The notes beneath the pieces are model-generated. The model saw nothing but the letters and a program-made list of their open reading frames with translations. It was not told where the DNA came from and ran no database searches. Below, one piece after another: positions 35,201-44,127 of a stretch of 64,000 nt of DNA. This DNA is from Natronococcus pandeyae (GTDB taxonomy: Archaea; Halobacteriota; Halobacteria; Halobacteriales; Natrialbaceae): assembly GCF_008122205.1 (NCBI RefSeq), contig NZ_PHNJ01000018.1, positions 39,638 through 103,637 on the forward strand. The letters run 5' to 3'. Every line of letters begins with the position of its first letter. Position 1 is the first letter of the stretch. The position numbers and the translations under genes were made by a program.

Positions 35201-37948
35201 ATGATCGTGCAAGTCGCAATGCTCGGTATGGCCGGGAGACGCTATCCCCTAGTACTAGTGCCCAAACAGATCATTGCAGCCAACCGGAACAAGTTCCAAG
35301 ACAAACGGATCGATGGTCAGTTTACGGATTCGCACATTGCCATCGCTTCGGCCGGACGGAAATCTCCACCAAACCGACCCAAACGAAGGCAGCTCTTGCG
35401 GACCATCGGCGCAGCTGGCGTCACGGCCGTCGTCGGTTGTCTTGGTGACGAAAATCTGAACGACGGCGATGATTCTCCGAGTGGACCCTACTTCGAGGTG
35501 AGCCGGATCTTGCCGAACGACGCCACTCACGGGACTGACGAGCCCCTCCAAGTCGACGCGACAGTGACGAACACCGGCACCGAGCGGGACACACAGGCTA
35601 TTGAGTTCCGCCTCAACGACGACGAGTTCGCTAGTGAACGGGTCTTACTCGGCCCAAGCGACACCGAATCCATCACCGTCGAATTCGACAATCTGCAGAA
35701 CCAGGATCCGGGGGAACACACCCTCGCTTCCCACTCGTCCGACGATTCGGCCACGACGACCCTGACTGTCTACGATGACGACCGCTTAGGCGATGACCCT
35801 GCGATCCTCGTTCTGTCGACGACCGCAGGAGACCGACACGCGGACGCCATCGAAGCCGGTAACGAAGTCCTGACGAGCCTCGGCTCGGTCGCGATTGAGC
35901 GACACCTGGGCCCTACGGAAGCCGAAGATATCCAGGTTGACATTATCGACGACACGGACGGCAACGCCGCAGCTTTTCCCGACGATATGGAGGAGCTAAC
36001 CCACTACGACGTCGTCGTTTGGCACAACGTCACGGGCAACGTCCTCAACGAAGACCAGCGGGCGGCGTTCGAGGAGTACCTCGAATCGGGTGGCGGCTAT
36101 GTGGGGATCCACGCGGCCATCGAGGCCCACGAGGAGTGGTCGTGGTACGAGGACCTCGTCGGTGCCCGAGCTGACGGACGGCCGGAGGACGTCCAGTCCG
36201 CAGAACTCGCCGTCACTGACCAAGTTCATCCCTCGACGGCAGGCCTGCCGAGCGTCTGGGAACGCACCGACGAGTGGTACGACTTCGACCCCAACCCGCG
36301 GGGTGACGTACACGTGCTCGCGACCATCGACGAGGACACGTACGAAGGGGCGACGATGACGGACGGTCGAGCCGACCATCCAATTGCGTGGTGTCAGGAG
36401 GTCGAAGAAGGCCGCTCGTGGTACACGGCGGGCGGACACACTGCCGAGAATTGGGAGGACGACTCGTTCATCTATCACATAATCAGCGGCATCATGTGGG
36501 CGGCTGGCTGGATTGAGGGGGATGCTACGGCCACCGTGTGGGACGCCTACGATCGCGTCGAACTCGCGGGACCTGACGACCTTGAGGAACCGATGTCGAT
36601 GGCGATCGCCCCCGACGGTCGAATTTTCTGTATCGAGCGTACCGGTGATGTCGTCATCATCGATCCGGAATCCGACCGAGTCACCGTTGCGCTCTCTCTT
36701 GATGTCGAGCATGACACTCCAAGGCATAATTGGGGTGGGTTGGGAATCGCTCTGGATCCGGCGTTCGAGGAGAACGGCTGGCTCTACCTCTACTACTCGC
36801 CAGTGGAGGAGGATCTCGACCCGGACGAGCCGATGCCGTACAACCAGCTGTCGCGCTTTCCGGTCGAAAACGACGAGATCGATCCCGATTCGGAGGTTGA
36901 GATCCTCCGAGTCCACGAGCAGCGCCAGACGTGTTGCCACTCCGCAGGCGCTCTCCGGTTCGGTCCTGACGGGTGGCTGTACCTTTCGACGGGAGACAAC
37001 GTCACCCCGGCCGACGCATACGCTGCAATCGATGACCAATCTACCGATCCCAACACGACGGACGCGAGAGGGACGTCCGGCGATACGTCTGACCTGCGGG
37101 GGAAGATCCTCCGCATCAGGCCCCGCGAGGACGGATCGTACGCAACCCACGACGACAACCTCTTCTCCGAGGCGCGAGGGTACGGAGACGAGATTGAAGA
37201 GGGCCTCGTCCGGCCGGAGATCTTCGCGATGGGATTGCGAAACCCGTTCCGGTTCGGCGTAGACGAAGAGACCGGCTGGGTGTACGTCGGCGACCACGGA
37301 CCGGGCGCTTCGTCTTGGGAGGTCGATCGCGGGCCGATCGGACTCCGCAACTACCGCCAAATACGGGAGCCTGGCAATCACGGTTGGCCGCTCGTTACCG
37401 GTCCGAGGTACCCCTACGTGGACTACGACTTCGAGGCCGAGGAACCGAACGGTCCATTCGATCTCGATGGCCCGACTAACGACTCCGTCAACAACGACGG
37501 CCTCGAGGAACTGCCCCCGGTTGAGCCTGCAACGTTCTACGTACCGACGGGTGGGAACTGGGACGCCTACACCGATGCCCCGGAAGACCACCCGTGGGAA
37601 GAGGATGTTTGGGACGTTCCGGATAGCGCGCCGTTTCCGGAACTGTCCGACGGCGCCCCGAAAGGCGGTCCCCTTGTTCGGCTGCCTGAAGAGCGTGCCG
37701 ACGACGCCCTCCCCGACTACTTCGACGGAAAGTGGTTCATCGCGGGCTTCAATACTGGTTCGTTCCACTATGCTTCGTTCGACGAAGATCAAGAATTGCT
37801 CGAACTCGAACCGTTCCTGCCTGACCTAGACCTGAGATCGCCGATCGATATGGCGATCGGTCCAGAGGGCCGATTTCATTATATCGAGTGGGGAACCGGC
37901 GGTTACGAGAGTGAGGATTCCCGTATCTCGCGGATCGAGCACTCGTAG
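35201..37948 (+). CDS. Exported lipoprotein: CARDB-like, ThuA-like and PQQ-type glucose/sorbosone dehydrogenase domains
   Basis: A 915-residue multidomain protein. Around residues 62-85 lies a Tat/lipoprotein signal (KRRQLLRTIGAAGVTAVVGC, lipobox VVGC). Next are a beta-sandwich spacer (about 95-190), a ThuA-like trehalose-utilisation domain (about 195-440; AILVLSTTAGDRHADAIEAGN, YDVVVWHN, GGGYVGIH), and a six-bladed propeller of the glucose/sorbosone dehydrogenase type (about 460-915; MSMAIAPDGRIFCIERTGDV, CCHSAGALRFGPDGWLYLSTGD with the likely catalytic His). It should oxidise sugars outside the cell with PQQ. The annotated ATG leaves about 60 residues before the signal, so the true start may be a later non-ATG codon. 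Confidence 0.88.
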   Translation: MIVQVAMLGMAGRRYPLVLVPKQIIAANRNKFQDKRIDGQFTDSHIAIASAGRKSPPNRPKRRQLLRTIGAAGVTAVVGCLGDENLNDGDDSPSGPYFEVSRILPNDATHGTDEPLQVDATVTNTGTERDTQAIEFRLNDDEFASERVLLGPSDTESITVEFDNLQNQDPGEHTLASHSSDDSATTTLTVYDDDRLGDDPAILVLSTTAGDRHADAIEAGNEVLTSLGSVAIERHLGPTEAEDIQVDIIDDTDGNAAAFPDDMEELTHYDVVVWHNVTGNVLNEDQRAAFEEYLESGGGYVGIHAAIEAHEEWSWYEDLVGARADGRPEDVQSAELAVTDQVHPSTAGLPSVWERTDEWYDFDPNPRGDVHVLATIDEDTYEGATMTDGRADHPIAWCQEVEEGRSWYTAGGHTAENWEDDSFIYHIISGIMWAAGWIEGDATATVWDAYDRVELAGPDDLEEPMSMAIAPDGRIFCIERTGDVVIIDPESDRVTVALSLDVEHDTPRHNWGGLGIALDPAFEENGWLYLYYSPVEEDLDPDEPMPYNQLSRFPVENDEIDPDSEVEILRVHEQRQTCCHSAGALRFGPDGWLYLSTGDNVTPADAYAAIDDQSTDPNTTDARGTSGDTSDLRGKILRIRPREDGSYATHDDNLFSEARGYGDEIEEGLVRPEIFAMGLRNPFRFGVDEETGWVYVGDHGPGASSWEVDRGPIGLRNYRQIREPGNHGWPLVTGPRYPYVDYDFEAEEPNGPFDLDGPTNDSVNNDGLEELPPVEPATFYVPTGGNWDAYTDAPEDHPWEEDVWDVPDSAPFPELSDGAPKGGPLVRLPEERADDALPDYFDGKWFIAGFNTGSFHYASFDEDQELLELEPFLPDLDLRSPIDMAIGPEGRFHYIEWGTGGYESEDSRISRIEHS

Positions 37949-38066
37949 ACTGTGATGAGACCGACGATCGGAATCGAGCTATCGGTAGCGGATTTTAGAT
38001 ACTAGTACGGATCTGAACTGTGTCCTAGACCCAAGCGCATTGAGAGCGATCAACTAGTAGATTGGA

Positions 38067-38076
38067 ATCTTTATTG
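38067..38076 (+). promoter_or_regulatory. TATA-like box for the 38104 gene
   Basis: The sequence atctttattg is centred about 32 nt before the ATG at 38104, fitting a transcript with a very short or no leader. Confidence 0.45.
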
Positions 38077-38103
38077 AATCTGCCCAAGTAAAAATCTGCA
38101 CCG

Positions 38104-38334
38104 ATGGCAGTATACGAAGAAACTGAAACGGTCGAACTTCCAACGCGTATCGTCGATCGAGTAGAGGATCGCCTCCCGTACACGGAATTCGAGTCCGCCG
38201 ACGAGTACGTCGAGTACGTAATGGAGGAGGTCCTCTACCGCGTCGAGCAGGAAACTGAGGACGACGACTTCGAGCCCGTCGACGAGGAGGAAGTGAAAGA
38301 TCGACTCAAGTCGCTGGGCTATCTCGACGGGTGA
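38104..38334 (+). CDS. Small acidic protein, ribbon-helix-helix-like N-terminus
   Basis: A 76-residue protein. The first half VELPTRIVDRVEDRLPYTEFESADEYVEYVMEEVLYRVE follows a CopG-like strand-helix-helix pattern. The tail KDRLKSLGYLDG closely resembles the last residues of the sulfatase-like enzymes at 17255 and 28984. It could be a DNA-binding regulator, or a small partner of an alkaline-phosphatase-superfamily enzyme. It starts 34 nt before the next gene ends its leader and probably shares a transcript with the membrane protein at 38368. Confidence 0.75.
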   Translation: MAVYEETETVELPTRIVDRVEDRLPYTEFESADEYVEYVMEEVLYRVEQETEDDDFEPVDEEEVKDRLKSLGYLDG

Positions 38335-38367
38335 GCTTCTCGTCCAACGCTGCGAACGGACGCCATC

Positions 38368-38940
38368 ATGGACGCGCTCACGCATGTCTTCCTCCCGCTC
38401 ACGATCGCCTACGTCCTCCGTCGGGACCTCTTTCAGCAGCCACAGTATCTTCTCCTTGGCCTCTTTGGCTTGGTCTCCGACCTCGACAAGCCGCTCGGCG
38501 TGCCTGGACTGCTCCACTCGCTCGTGACGCTCGTACCAATCTGCCTGATACTAATCGTGATCGACTACTGGTACCGTGACGACACGACGTACGGACTCCT
38601 CACATCGGCGTTCGTTCTGAGCCATCCGGTCCTCGATATCCTCGAGGGCGTGACTGTGCCGCTGCTCTACCCGCTCGTCGCGACGGGCGTCGGCTTCACC
38701 TATCCCATGACGGTGGTCTTCGGCCCGGACGCGGGGGCGCTCTGGTTCGCGCTCGAGGGACCGCCAGTCGCACTGGAGTTCGGCGAGCCGCGCCTCGGGC
38801 ACGCCACGGACCCAGACGTCACCGAGAACACGTACGGGGTCATCGACGGATACGGCGTCGCCTCTACGCTCACCTTCCTCTTCGTATACGGTGGTCTTGA
38901 GTGGCAGGAGCGACGAGAGCGGGGTAACGAATCACCCTGA
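38368..38940 (+). CDS. Membrane-bound metal-dependent hydrolase-like protein (YdjM/DUF457 type)
   Basis: A 190-residue membrane protein. MDALTHVFLPLTIAYVL contains the N-terminal His, LLGLFGLVSDLDKPLGVPGLLHSL has the D-x-D/His block, and VLSHPVLDILEGV gives a further His and Asp, which together make the putative metal site of this family. There are four to five hydrophobic segments. The biochemical activity of the family is not established. It follows the small acidic protein by 33 nt and is convergent with the oxidoreductase at 38966. Confidence 0.8.
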   Translation: MDALTHVFLPLTIAYVLRRDLFQQPQYLLLGLFGLVSDLDKPLGVPGLLHSLVTLVPICLILIVIDYWYRDDTTYGLLTSAFVLSHPVLDILEGVTVPLLYPLVATGVGFTYPMTVVFGPDAGALWFALEGPPVALEFGEPRLGHATDPDVTENTYGVIDGYGVASTLTFLFVYGGLEWQERRERGNESP

Positions 38941-38965
38941 CTCGACGTCACCCAGACGAAAACGA

Positions 38966-40033
38966 TTACCCAGGCTTGCGGTCCGCAACCTCTCGCTCCC
39001 CGATCTCTTCCTCCTTGAACCTCCGCTCCTCGAGCTCGATGATCTCGTACGTCGTCTCGAAGATCCGATGGCCGTCGGTAGCGCTTACGGGAAGGTCGCC
39101 ATCCCACCGTACGGCCTCGACGTATCGGTCGAGCAGTTCGTCGAATCCGAAGTAGAGGTCATCGCGGACCAGTCTCGTACCGGACTTGGCCACGCCGAGG
39201 AGGATCTGGGAGACGGCGGAGAGTGACACCTCAAGGACCTCCAGCGCCGAGTGCGACGTTTCGCGACCGAACTGGTAGAGGACGTCCCGGAACACGTCGA
39301 CGATCAGCACCTTCCGGTCGCCGACGACGATCAGGTACCACTCCGAGAGCGGTGCGTCGAAGTGCATCGTGAGCTGACCGACCGCGTCGGTCTCCCCGTC
39401 GAGGGTCGCCGTCAACGACCGCAGTCGGCCGTCGGCGAACTGCGGCTTCACGTGTCGCGGCTGAGGCGTCCCGATGAAGTGCTCCATCAGGTACAGCAAG
39501 TGGGGCGACTCGTCGAAGAAGAGATCGTAGGGCAGCTCCGTGTACCAGGACGGCAGTCCTCGCGCCGGCGAACTCAGCTGGAACCCCTTCACGTACTGGA
39601 TGGTCCCAACATCCCCCCGCTCGACCATCCGTCGAGCCTTCAGCATCGACTTGGAGAACAGGAAGTTGTGGACGAGACCGAGACGTGCATCACATCTGTC
39701 GGCGGCGTCGAGCATCCGCTCGGCGGCGGCTCGATCGACCGCCATCGGTTTCTCGCAGAGTACGTGCGTCCCGGCCTCGAGCGCCGCGATCGACAGTTCG
39801 GCGTGGGTGAACGGCGGCGTGGCGATCGTCACTACGTCGACGGTGTCGAGGAACGAGTCGAAATCGTCGTATATATCATTGATCTCGAATTTTGAGGCAG
39901 CCCGTTCGGCGTTTGGATACTTGTGATCATAGACGCTCACGAGATCGGTCCGCTTGTTGGCCTGTATCGCAGGAATGTGGCGCTCCGTCGCGATCGCCCC
40001 GCAGCCCGCGACACCGATTGTGAATTCCGTCAT
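38966..40033 (-). CDS. Gfo/Idh/MocA-family oxidoreductase
   Basis: A 355-residue NAD(P)-dependent sugar oxidoreductase. The Rossmann motif is GVAGCGAIATERHIPAI, followed by DVVTIATPPFTHAELSIAAL and the family signature VLCEKPMAVD, whose lysine is catalytic in related enzymes. ATG 40033 (MTEFTIG) is preferred over 40054. It lies 46 nt downstream of the GT at 40080 on the same strand, so the pair is likely one operon. It probably oxidises or epimerises a nucleotide sugar used by the cluster; the substrate is unknown. Confidence 0.92.
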   Translation of the reverse strand: MTEFTIGVAGCGAIATERHIPAIQANKRTDLVSVYDHKYPNAERAASKFEINDIYDDFDSFLDTVDVVTIATPPFTHAELSIAALEAGTHVLCEKPMAVDRAAAERMLDAADRCDARLGLVHNFLFSKSMLKARRMVERGDVGTIQYVKGFQLSSPARGLPSWYTELPYDLFFDESPHLLYLMEHFIGTPQPRHVKPQFADGRLRSLTATLDGETDAVGQLTMHFDAPLSEWYLIVVGDRKVLIVDVFRDVLYQFGRETSHSALEVLEVSLSAVSQILLGVAKSGTRLVRDDLYFGFDELLDRYVEAVRWDGDLPVSATDGHRIFETTYEIIELEERRFKEEEIGEREVADRKPG

Positions 40034-40079
40034 TGTAGTCCCTCCCGAAGCCAAATCGCCCCTCGAAGGGGACGTTCGA

Positions 40080-41348
40080 TCATTGGTTTCCTCCGTCGCT
40101 TCTCGTGGCGGACGTTTGTGATTTACGTCGGCTTCGAGCGGTAGCGGCGGCCGACGGTTTCATCCCTAGTTCCTCGTAAATGCCAATCATATCGTCTGTC
40201 CGCTGCTCCCAGGAATGGTTCTCCTCGACGTACGCCCGTGCCCTCCGCGAGACGTGCTCGACGGTCTCGGGGCGGTCGAAGAGGTCGGCGATCGTCTCGG
40301 CGATCGCGTCAGGGTCGCCGACGGGGACGAATCGCCCCGTCGAGCCGTTGGCGAGAATCTCGCGAGAACCCGCCACGGGCGTGACGACCGGAACAGTGTA
40401 CGTCGCCATCGATTCGAGCAACGTTAGGGGGAGCCCCTCCGAATACGAGGGCCGACAGAAGACATCGGCGTCCAAATAATACTCCGTCACATCGTCGACG
40501 AATCCGTGGACGTGGACCACGTCGTCGACGCCGAGCGTCACCGCCCGTGCTGTCAGCTCGTCCTCAAGGGGCCCACCTCCGACGAGGTGAATACTCGCGT
40601 CCGGATGACGGTCGGCGACGGCCGGCGCGGCCGCGATCAGATCCTGTGGCCCGTTGTTTCGGACCTGGCGTCCGACGTACAACAGCGTCTTGTCGAACGC
40701 CGACGGCGCGACGTCGAACGCTTCGAGATCGACGGCGTTCCGTAGGACGCGTGTCCGGTCCGGTGGCGACCCGAGCTCGCGGGCGACCGATCCCACCGCG
40801 TCGCTCACGCAGACGATGGCGTCGCTCCGGGTGACGAGTTGCCGAGCGAGGGTCCGCTGGAACAGCTTCGCGGCGCCGCCGCCGAGCCCGTCCAGGTGGT
40901 CGAGTTCACCTAGGTGCAACGTCGTCACGAGTGAATACCCGGAGTAATGCTTGTACGCAAGGGCGAGATAGGACGTGAAGAAGAACCGATTGTGAACGTG
41001 GACGATCGACGGGTTCGTCTCGCCGAGCACGCGTTTGAAACGTCGAACGGCAGCGGGTGAAATTGCGCTTTGGAGACCGATGTAATCAGTCAGTTCGATC
41101 TTCCTCGCGGCGAAGACGGAGACGTCGGGATGATTGCAGAGATCGATCGATTCGTCGTCCGCGGCGAGCGTGAAAACGCCAACCGCGTACCCACGAGCCG
41201 ACAATCGCCGCGCCAGACCGTCGACGACATGCTCGACGCCGCCGTCGCTCGGTGGCAGGTAATCGGCACAAAAGAGGACGTCGAGTCCCGATCCTCCTCT
41301 TCGGACACCAGGGTCCGAATCTGTTCTTGTCGTCTGTCTCGAGGTCAT
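40080..41348 (-). CDS. Glycosyltransferase family 4
   Basis: A 422-residue GT-B glycosyltransferase. VLFCADYLPPSDGGVEHVVDGLA is the N-terminal acceptor loop, SIVHVHNRFFFTS the following strand, LLYVGRQVRNNGPQDLIAAA the start of the donor domain, and CRPSYSEGLPLTLLESMATYTVPVV the E-x7-E donor site. The last 20 residues are a basic, low-complexity tail (SRRKSQTSATR). It heads a two-gene minus-strand operon with the oxidoreductase at 38966. Confidence 0.93.
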   Translation of the reverse strand: MTSRQTTRTDSDPGVRRGGSGLDVLFCADYLPPSDGGVEHVVDGLARRLSARGYAVGVFTLAADDESIDLCNHPDVSVFAARKIELTDYIGLQSAISPAAVRRFKRVLGETNPSIVHVHNRFFFTSYLALAYKHYSGYSLVTTLHLGELDHLDGLGGGAAKLFQRTLARQLVTRSDAIVCVSDAVGSVARELGSPPDRTRVLRNAVDLEAFDVAPSAFDKTLLYVGRQVRNNGPQDLIAAAPAVADRHPDASIHLVGGGPLEDELTARAVTLGVDDVVHVHGFVDDVTEYYLDADVFCRPSYSEGLPLTLLESMATYTVPVVTPVAGSREILANGSTGRFVPVGDPDAIAETIADLFDRPETVEHVSRRARAYVEENHSWEQRTDDMIGIYEELGMKPSAAATARSRRKSQTSATRSDGGNQ

Positions 41349-41595
41349 GTGCGATCACGATAACTCCTATCGGAACCGCCATATAGCGCAGGTTTTGTCG
41401 CTCGAACTAGTGGTCAAACGTTGAAACGTTCGAAGAGCTGGCCGATCCTCGGAAGCGATGTGGTACTGCACTAGGCTATCCGCGGTCGATATCCCTAGGA
41501 CCTGCCTTTCGACACAAGTAGATCCTAGGTTAGGGTCACCCCGTGGAATCACTACGTCCGCTCGCGTCAATAGGACTGACGGTGACGAATCCAGT

Positions 41596-42630
41596 ATGTA
41601 TCCCCAGTCAACGACGCACCTAGTAACCGGCGGGTGTGGATTCGTCGGTCGCCACCTCACTCGCCGATTGCTCGATGCGGGCGCAGACATTCACGTGGTC
41701 GACACATTCGTTAGCGGTTCCCCACCGGAAACGTGGGCGCCGAATCCGATCGGTACGACGGCCAACTCGGCCGACGATCAGTCGTCGACGAGATACGAAT
41801 ACGAGAACGGGTCTCTGACGGTATTCGAATGTGACGTGAGAGAGTTTTTCGAGAGAGCAGACGGCGAAGCGAGCTACGACTACGTGTGGCACCTCGCAGC
41901 GATCATCGGTGGTCGTTCCACGATCGAGGGGGAACCTCTGAAAGTCGCCACCGACCTCTCCATTGACTCTCAGTTTTTCAACTGGGCGATCGACCATCGG
42001 CCGGGACGCATCCTGTACGCCAGTTCGAGTGCGGCGTATCCCACACACTTGCAGAACGGGTCCGACCCGGTGAAGCTCCGGGAAGATCACGTTCGGTTCG
42101 AACCGAAGATTGGGAGTCCGGACATGACGTATGGATGGTCGAAGCTCACTGGGGAGTACCTGGCTCGAACGGCTGCATCGGAGTACGGGCTGTCGGTAGC
42201 CGTCATCAGACCGTTTTCGGGATACGGTGAGGACCAGAGCTTCGACTATCCGATCCCGTCGATCGCGAGGCGGGCGCACCATCAGGAGGACCCGCTTATC
42301 ATCTGGGGATCGGGGAGACAGGTCCGCGATTTCATCTACATCGACGACTGCATCGACGCGATGCTGAGAGCGGTTGATCAAATATCTGACGGCTCCGCGG
42401 TCAACGTCGGCACGGGCACGCCGACCGACTTCATTGAAGTCGCCGAAACGTTCGCGGACCTCGCCGGATACGACCCGTCCATCGAGACGCTCCCTGAGAA
42501 GCCGGAGGGGCCGCGATTTCGGTGTGCGGAGACGACGCGAATGAAAAATGAATTGAACTGGGAGCCGGCGGTTTCAATTCGAGACGGATTCGAAGCTGTC
42601 CTAAACGGGGTCGCGCAACGGATCGAGTAG
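41596..42630 (+). CDS. NAD-dependent epimerase/dehydratase (extended SDR)
   Basis: A 344-residue nucleotide-sugar enzyme. HLVTGGCGFVGRHLTRRLL is the NAD-binding GxxGxxG motif, WHLAAIIGG and LYASSSAAYPT are the SDR blocks, and YGWSKLTGEY provides the catalytic Tyr-x3-Lys. Product could be a GDP- or UDP-linked hexose epimer or deoxysugar precursor. ATG 41596 is chosen although the frame opens at 41458, because the domain starts there. It is divergent from the GT at 41348. Confidence 0.92.
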   Translation: MYPQSTTHLVTGGCGFVGRHLTRRLLDAGADIHVVDTFVSGSPPETWAPNPIGTTANSADDQSSTRYEYENGSLTVFECDVREFFERADGEASYDYVWHLAAIIGGRSTIEGEPLKVATDLSIDSQFFNWAIDHRPGRILYASSSAAYPTHLQNGSDPVKLREDHVRFEPKIGSPDMTYGWSKLTGEYLARTAASEYGLSVAVIRPFSGYGEDQSFDYPIPSIARRAHHQEDPLIIWGSGRQVRDFIYIDDCIDAMLRAVDQISDGSAVNVGTGTPTDFIEVAETFADLAGYDPSIETLPEKPEGPRFRCAETTRMKNELNWEPAVSIRDGFEAVLNGVAQRIE

Positions 42631-42856
42631 TGTCCGCACGTAGTTCCCGTCGCACGCTGCGTTCGGAGAACCGCGAGTCGGACTAGAGTGCTCTCTGGCA
42701 CATCGGTCACGTCGGTTCTCACGGAAAGATAATCGGATTCGAATTCAGCGGAGAATCCACTCTTATAGTATCGATCGCCGATTCCGAACGACCGGTATCG
42801 ATCCGTGTTCGGCACATGACGGTACGTGAACACCCCCTACATTCACTACGAGACCC

Positions 42857-42864
42857 GTATACTA
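42857..42864 (+). promoter_or_regulatory. TATA box for the 42887 gene
   Basis: The sequence gtatacta lies 23-30 nt before the ATG at 42887, consistent with a leaderless transcript. Confidence 0.45.
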
Positions 42865-42886
42865 TCCCGACGTCAATAGCTCGATC

Positions 42887-44026
42887 ATGAATCTCTGTAT
42901 CGCTCACGGTGGTGATCCGAGCGATCCGAGCGGCGGTACGGACCGCATCGCGACGTTTGCGACTGGTCTGGTCGATGTCGGACACGACGTGACGCTCGTG
43001 ACTCCCCAACCGTCGAATGGGTTGTCGGCGGATCTCGAGGGCGTCGAACACGTCACCGTTCCGATCACGCCGCGACGGACCGTCGATCAGCCGATCCGTG
43101 CGGCGATGGTGTCTCATCGGGCGTTCCGGATCGCCCGCCGTCGCGACGCCTACGTGCAAATCGAGCACTCGTCGCAGGCGGGTGTTGCTGCCCTTATGGG
43201 AAAATCGGGCTTCGTGTTGGACATGCACGATCTGGTCTTTCCATCGCCCCAGTATCGACTTCCGCTCCTCGATCCCGTCTCGAAACGCGTACTCTCGCGC
43301 ATCGAACGCGCCGGGGTCGAGCGATCGGACCACGTTATCGTCGTCTCATCGCCGATAAAGGAATTCCTCGTCGAGCGGTGGGGCGTTCCGCGAGGTCGCA
43401 TCTCGGTGATCCCAAACGGGTTTTCCCCGGTTCGAACGGACGGATTTCTCGACGTACCAGAAGTTTCCGGCCGGGTCGGCTTCATCGGCACGCTCCACCC
43501 GAAACTCGACCTCCAGACCTTCGCGGCGGTTGCAGGTGCACCCGAAGTGGAGTCGGTCGTTGTCATCGGCGACGGATCGATGCACCAACAACTGGAGAGG
43601 CTAGCACGACGAACGAGCGGGACGATCACACTGACCGGCCGCCTCCCTCACGAGAAGGCAATGGGGCTGCTAGCCAGCTCTCAGGTCGTCGTGTACCCGA
43701 TACGGGAGTCACTCCACACGAGAATGCTTTCCTCCCGCAAGATTTTCGACTACGCTGCACTGGGGAAAGCGATGGTGCTTGACGACGTCAGCGACAGTGA
43801 CATCTGGGCGCGGTTCAAGTCGGAGGATGCCGCAGTGTTTGCCGATCCCGACGACAGGGCGGATTTCGTCCACAATGTACGCGTGCTTCTCCGAGACGAT
43901 GACCGCCGGGCTGCGGTCGGGCGCACCGCACGGGAGCTCGCGACGGATTACACCTGGGACAAACGGGTAGATGAGCTCGTCGGGCTCTACAACCGACTGA
44001 ACGCTCTAGAGGTGCATCCTAGGTGA
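42887..44026 (+). CDS. Glycosyltransferase, GT-B fold (HGGD...PSGGTDR type)
   Basis: A 379-residue paralogue of the GT at 16085. Shared features are CIAHGGDPSDPSGGTDRIATFATGL, the TVDQPIRAAMVSHRAFRIARRRDAYVQIEHS segment (compare VIDQPVRAVKLARTAQAIANERDAHLQVEHS), VIPNGFSP and GRVGFIGTLHPKLDLQTFA. The two copies lie 27 kb apart in the same orientation, so the island has expanded by duplication. It is the last glycan gene before an IS1341-type insertion. Confidence 0.88.
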   Translation: MNLCIAHGGDPSDPSGGTDRIATFATGLVDVGHDVTLVTPQPSNGLSADLEGVEHVTVPITPRRTVDQPIRAAMVSHRAFRIARRRDAYVQIEHSSQAGVAALMGKSGFVLDMHDLVFPSPQYRLPLLDPVSKRVLSRIERAGVERSDHVIVVSSPIKEFLVERWGVPRGRISVIPNGFSPVRTDGFLDVPEVSGRVGFIGTLHPKLDLQTFAAVAGAPEVESVVVIGDGSMHQQLERLARRTSGTITLTGRLPHEKAMGLLASSQVVVYPIRESLHTRMLSSRKIFDYAALGKAMVLDDVSDSDIWARFKSEDAAVFADPDDRADFVHNVRVLLRDDDRRAAVGRTARELATDYTWDKRVDELVGLYNRLNALEVHPR

Positions 44027-44127
44027 CCCACCGGTCCAGTGGTACCGCCGTCGTAACTAGTCGGCAGACTAGGGGTACGGCACCGGTGAGACGAGATTCG
44101 GATTTATACTGGATTGCGAGGCGAATA

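Noticed and set aside
35996..37792. A 598-codon open frame on the minus strand
   Set aside because: It is antisense to the ThuA/sugar-dehydrogenase fusion and shows no protein family features.
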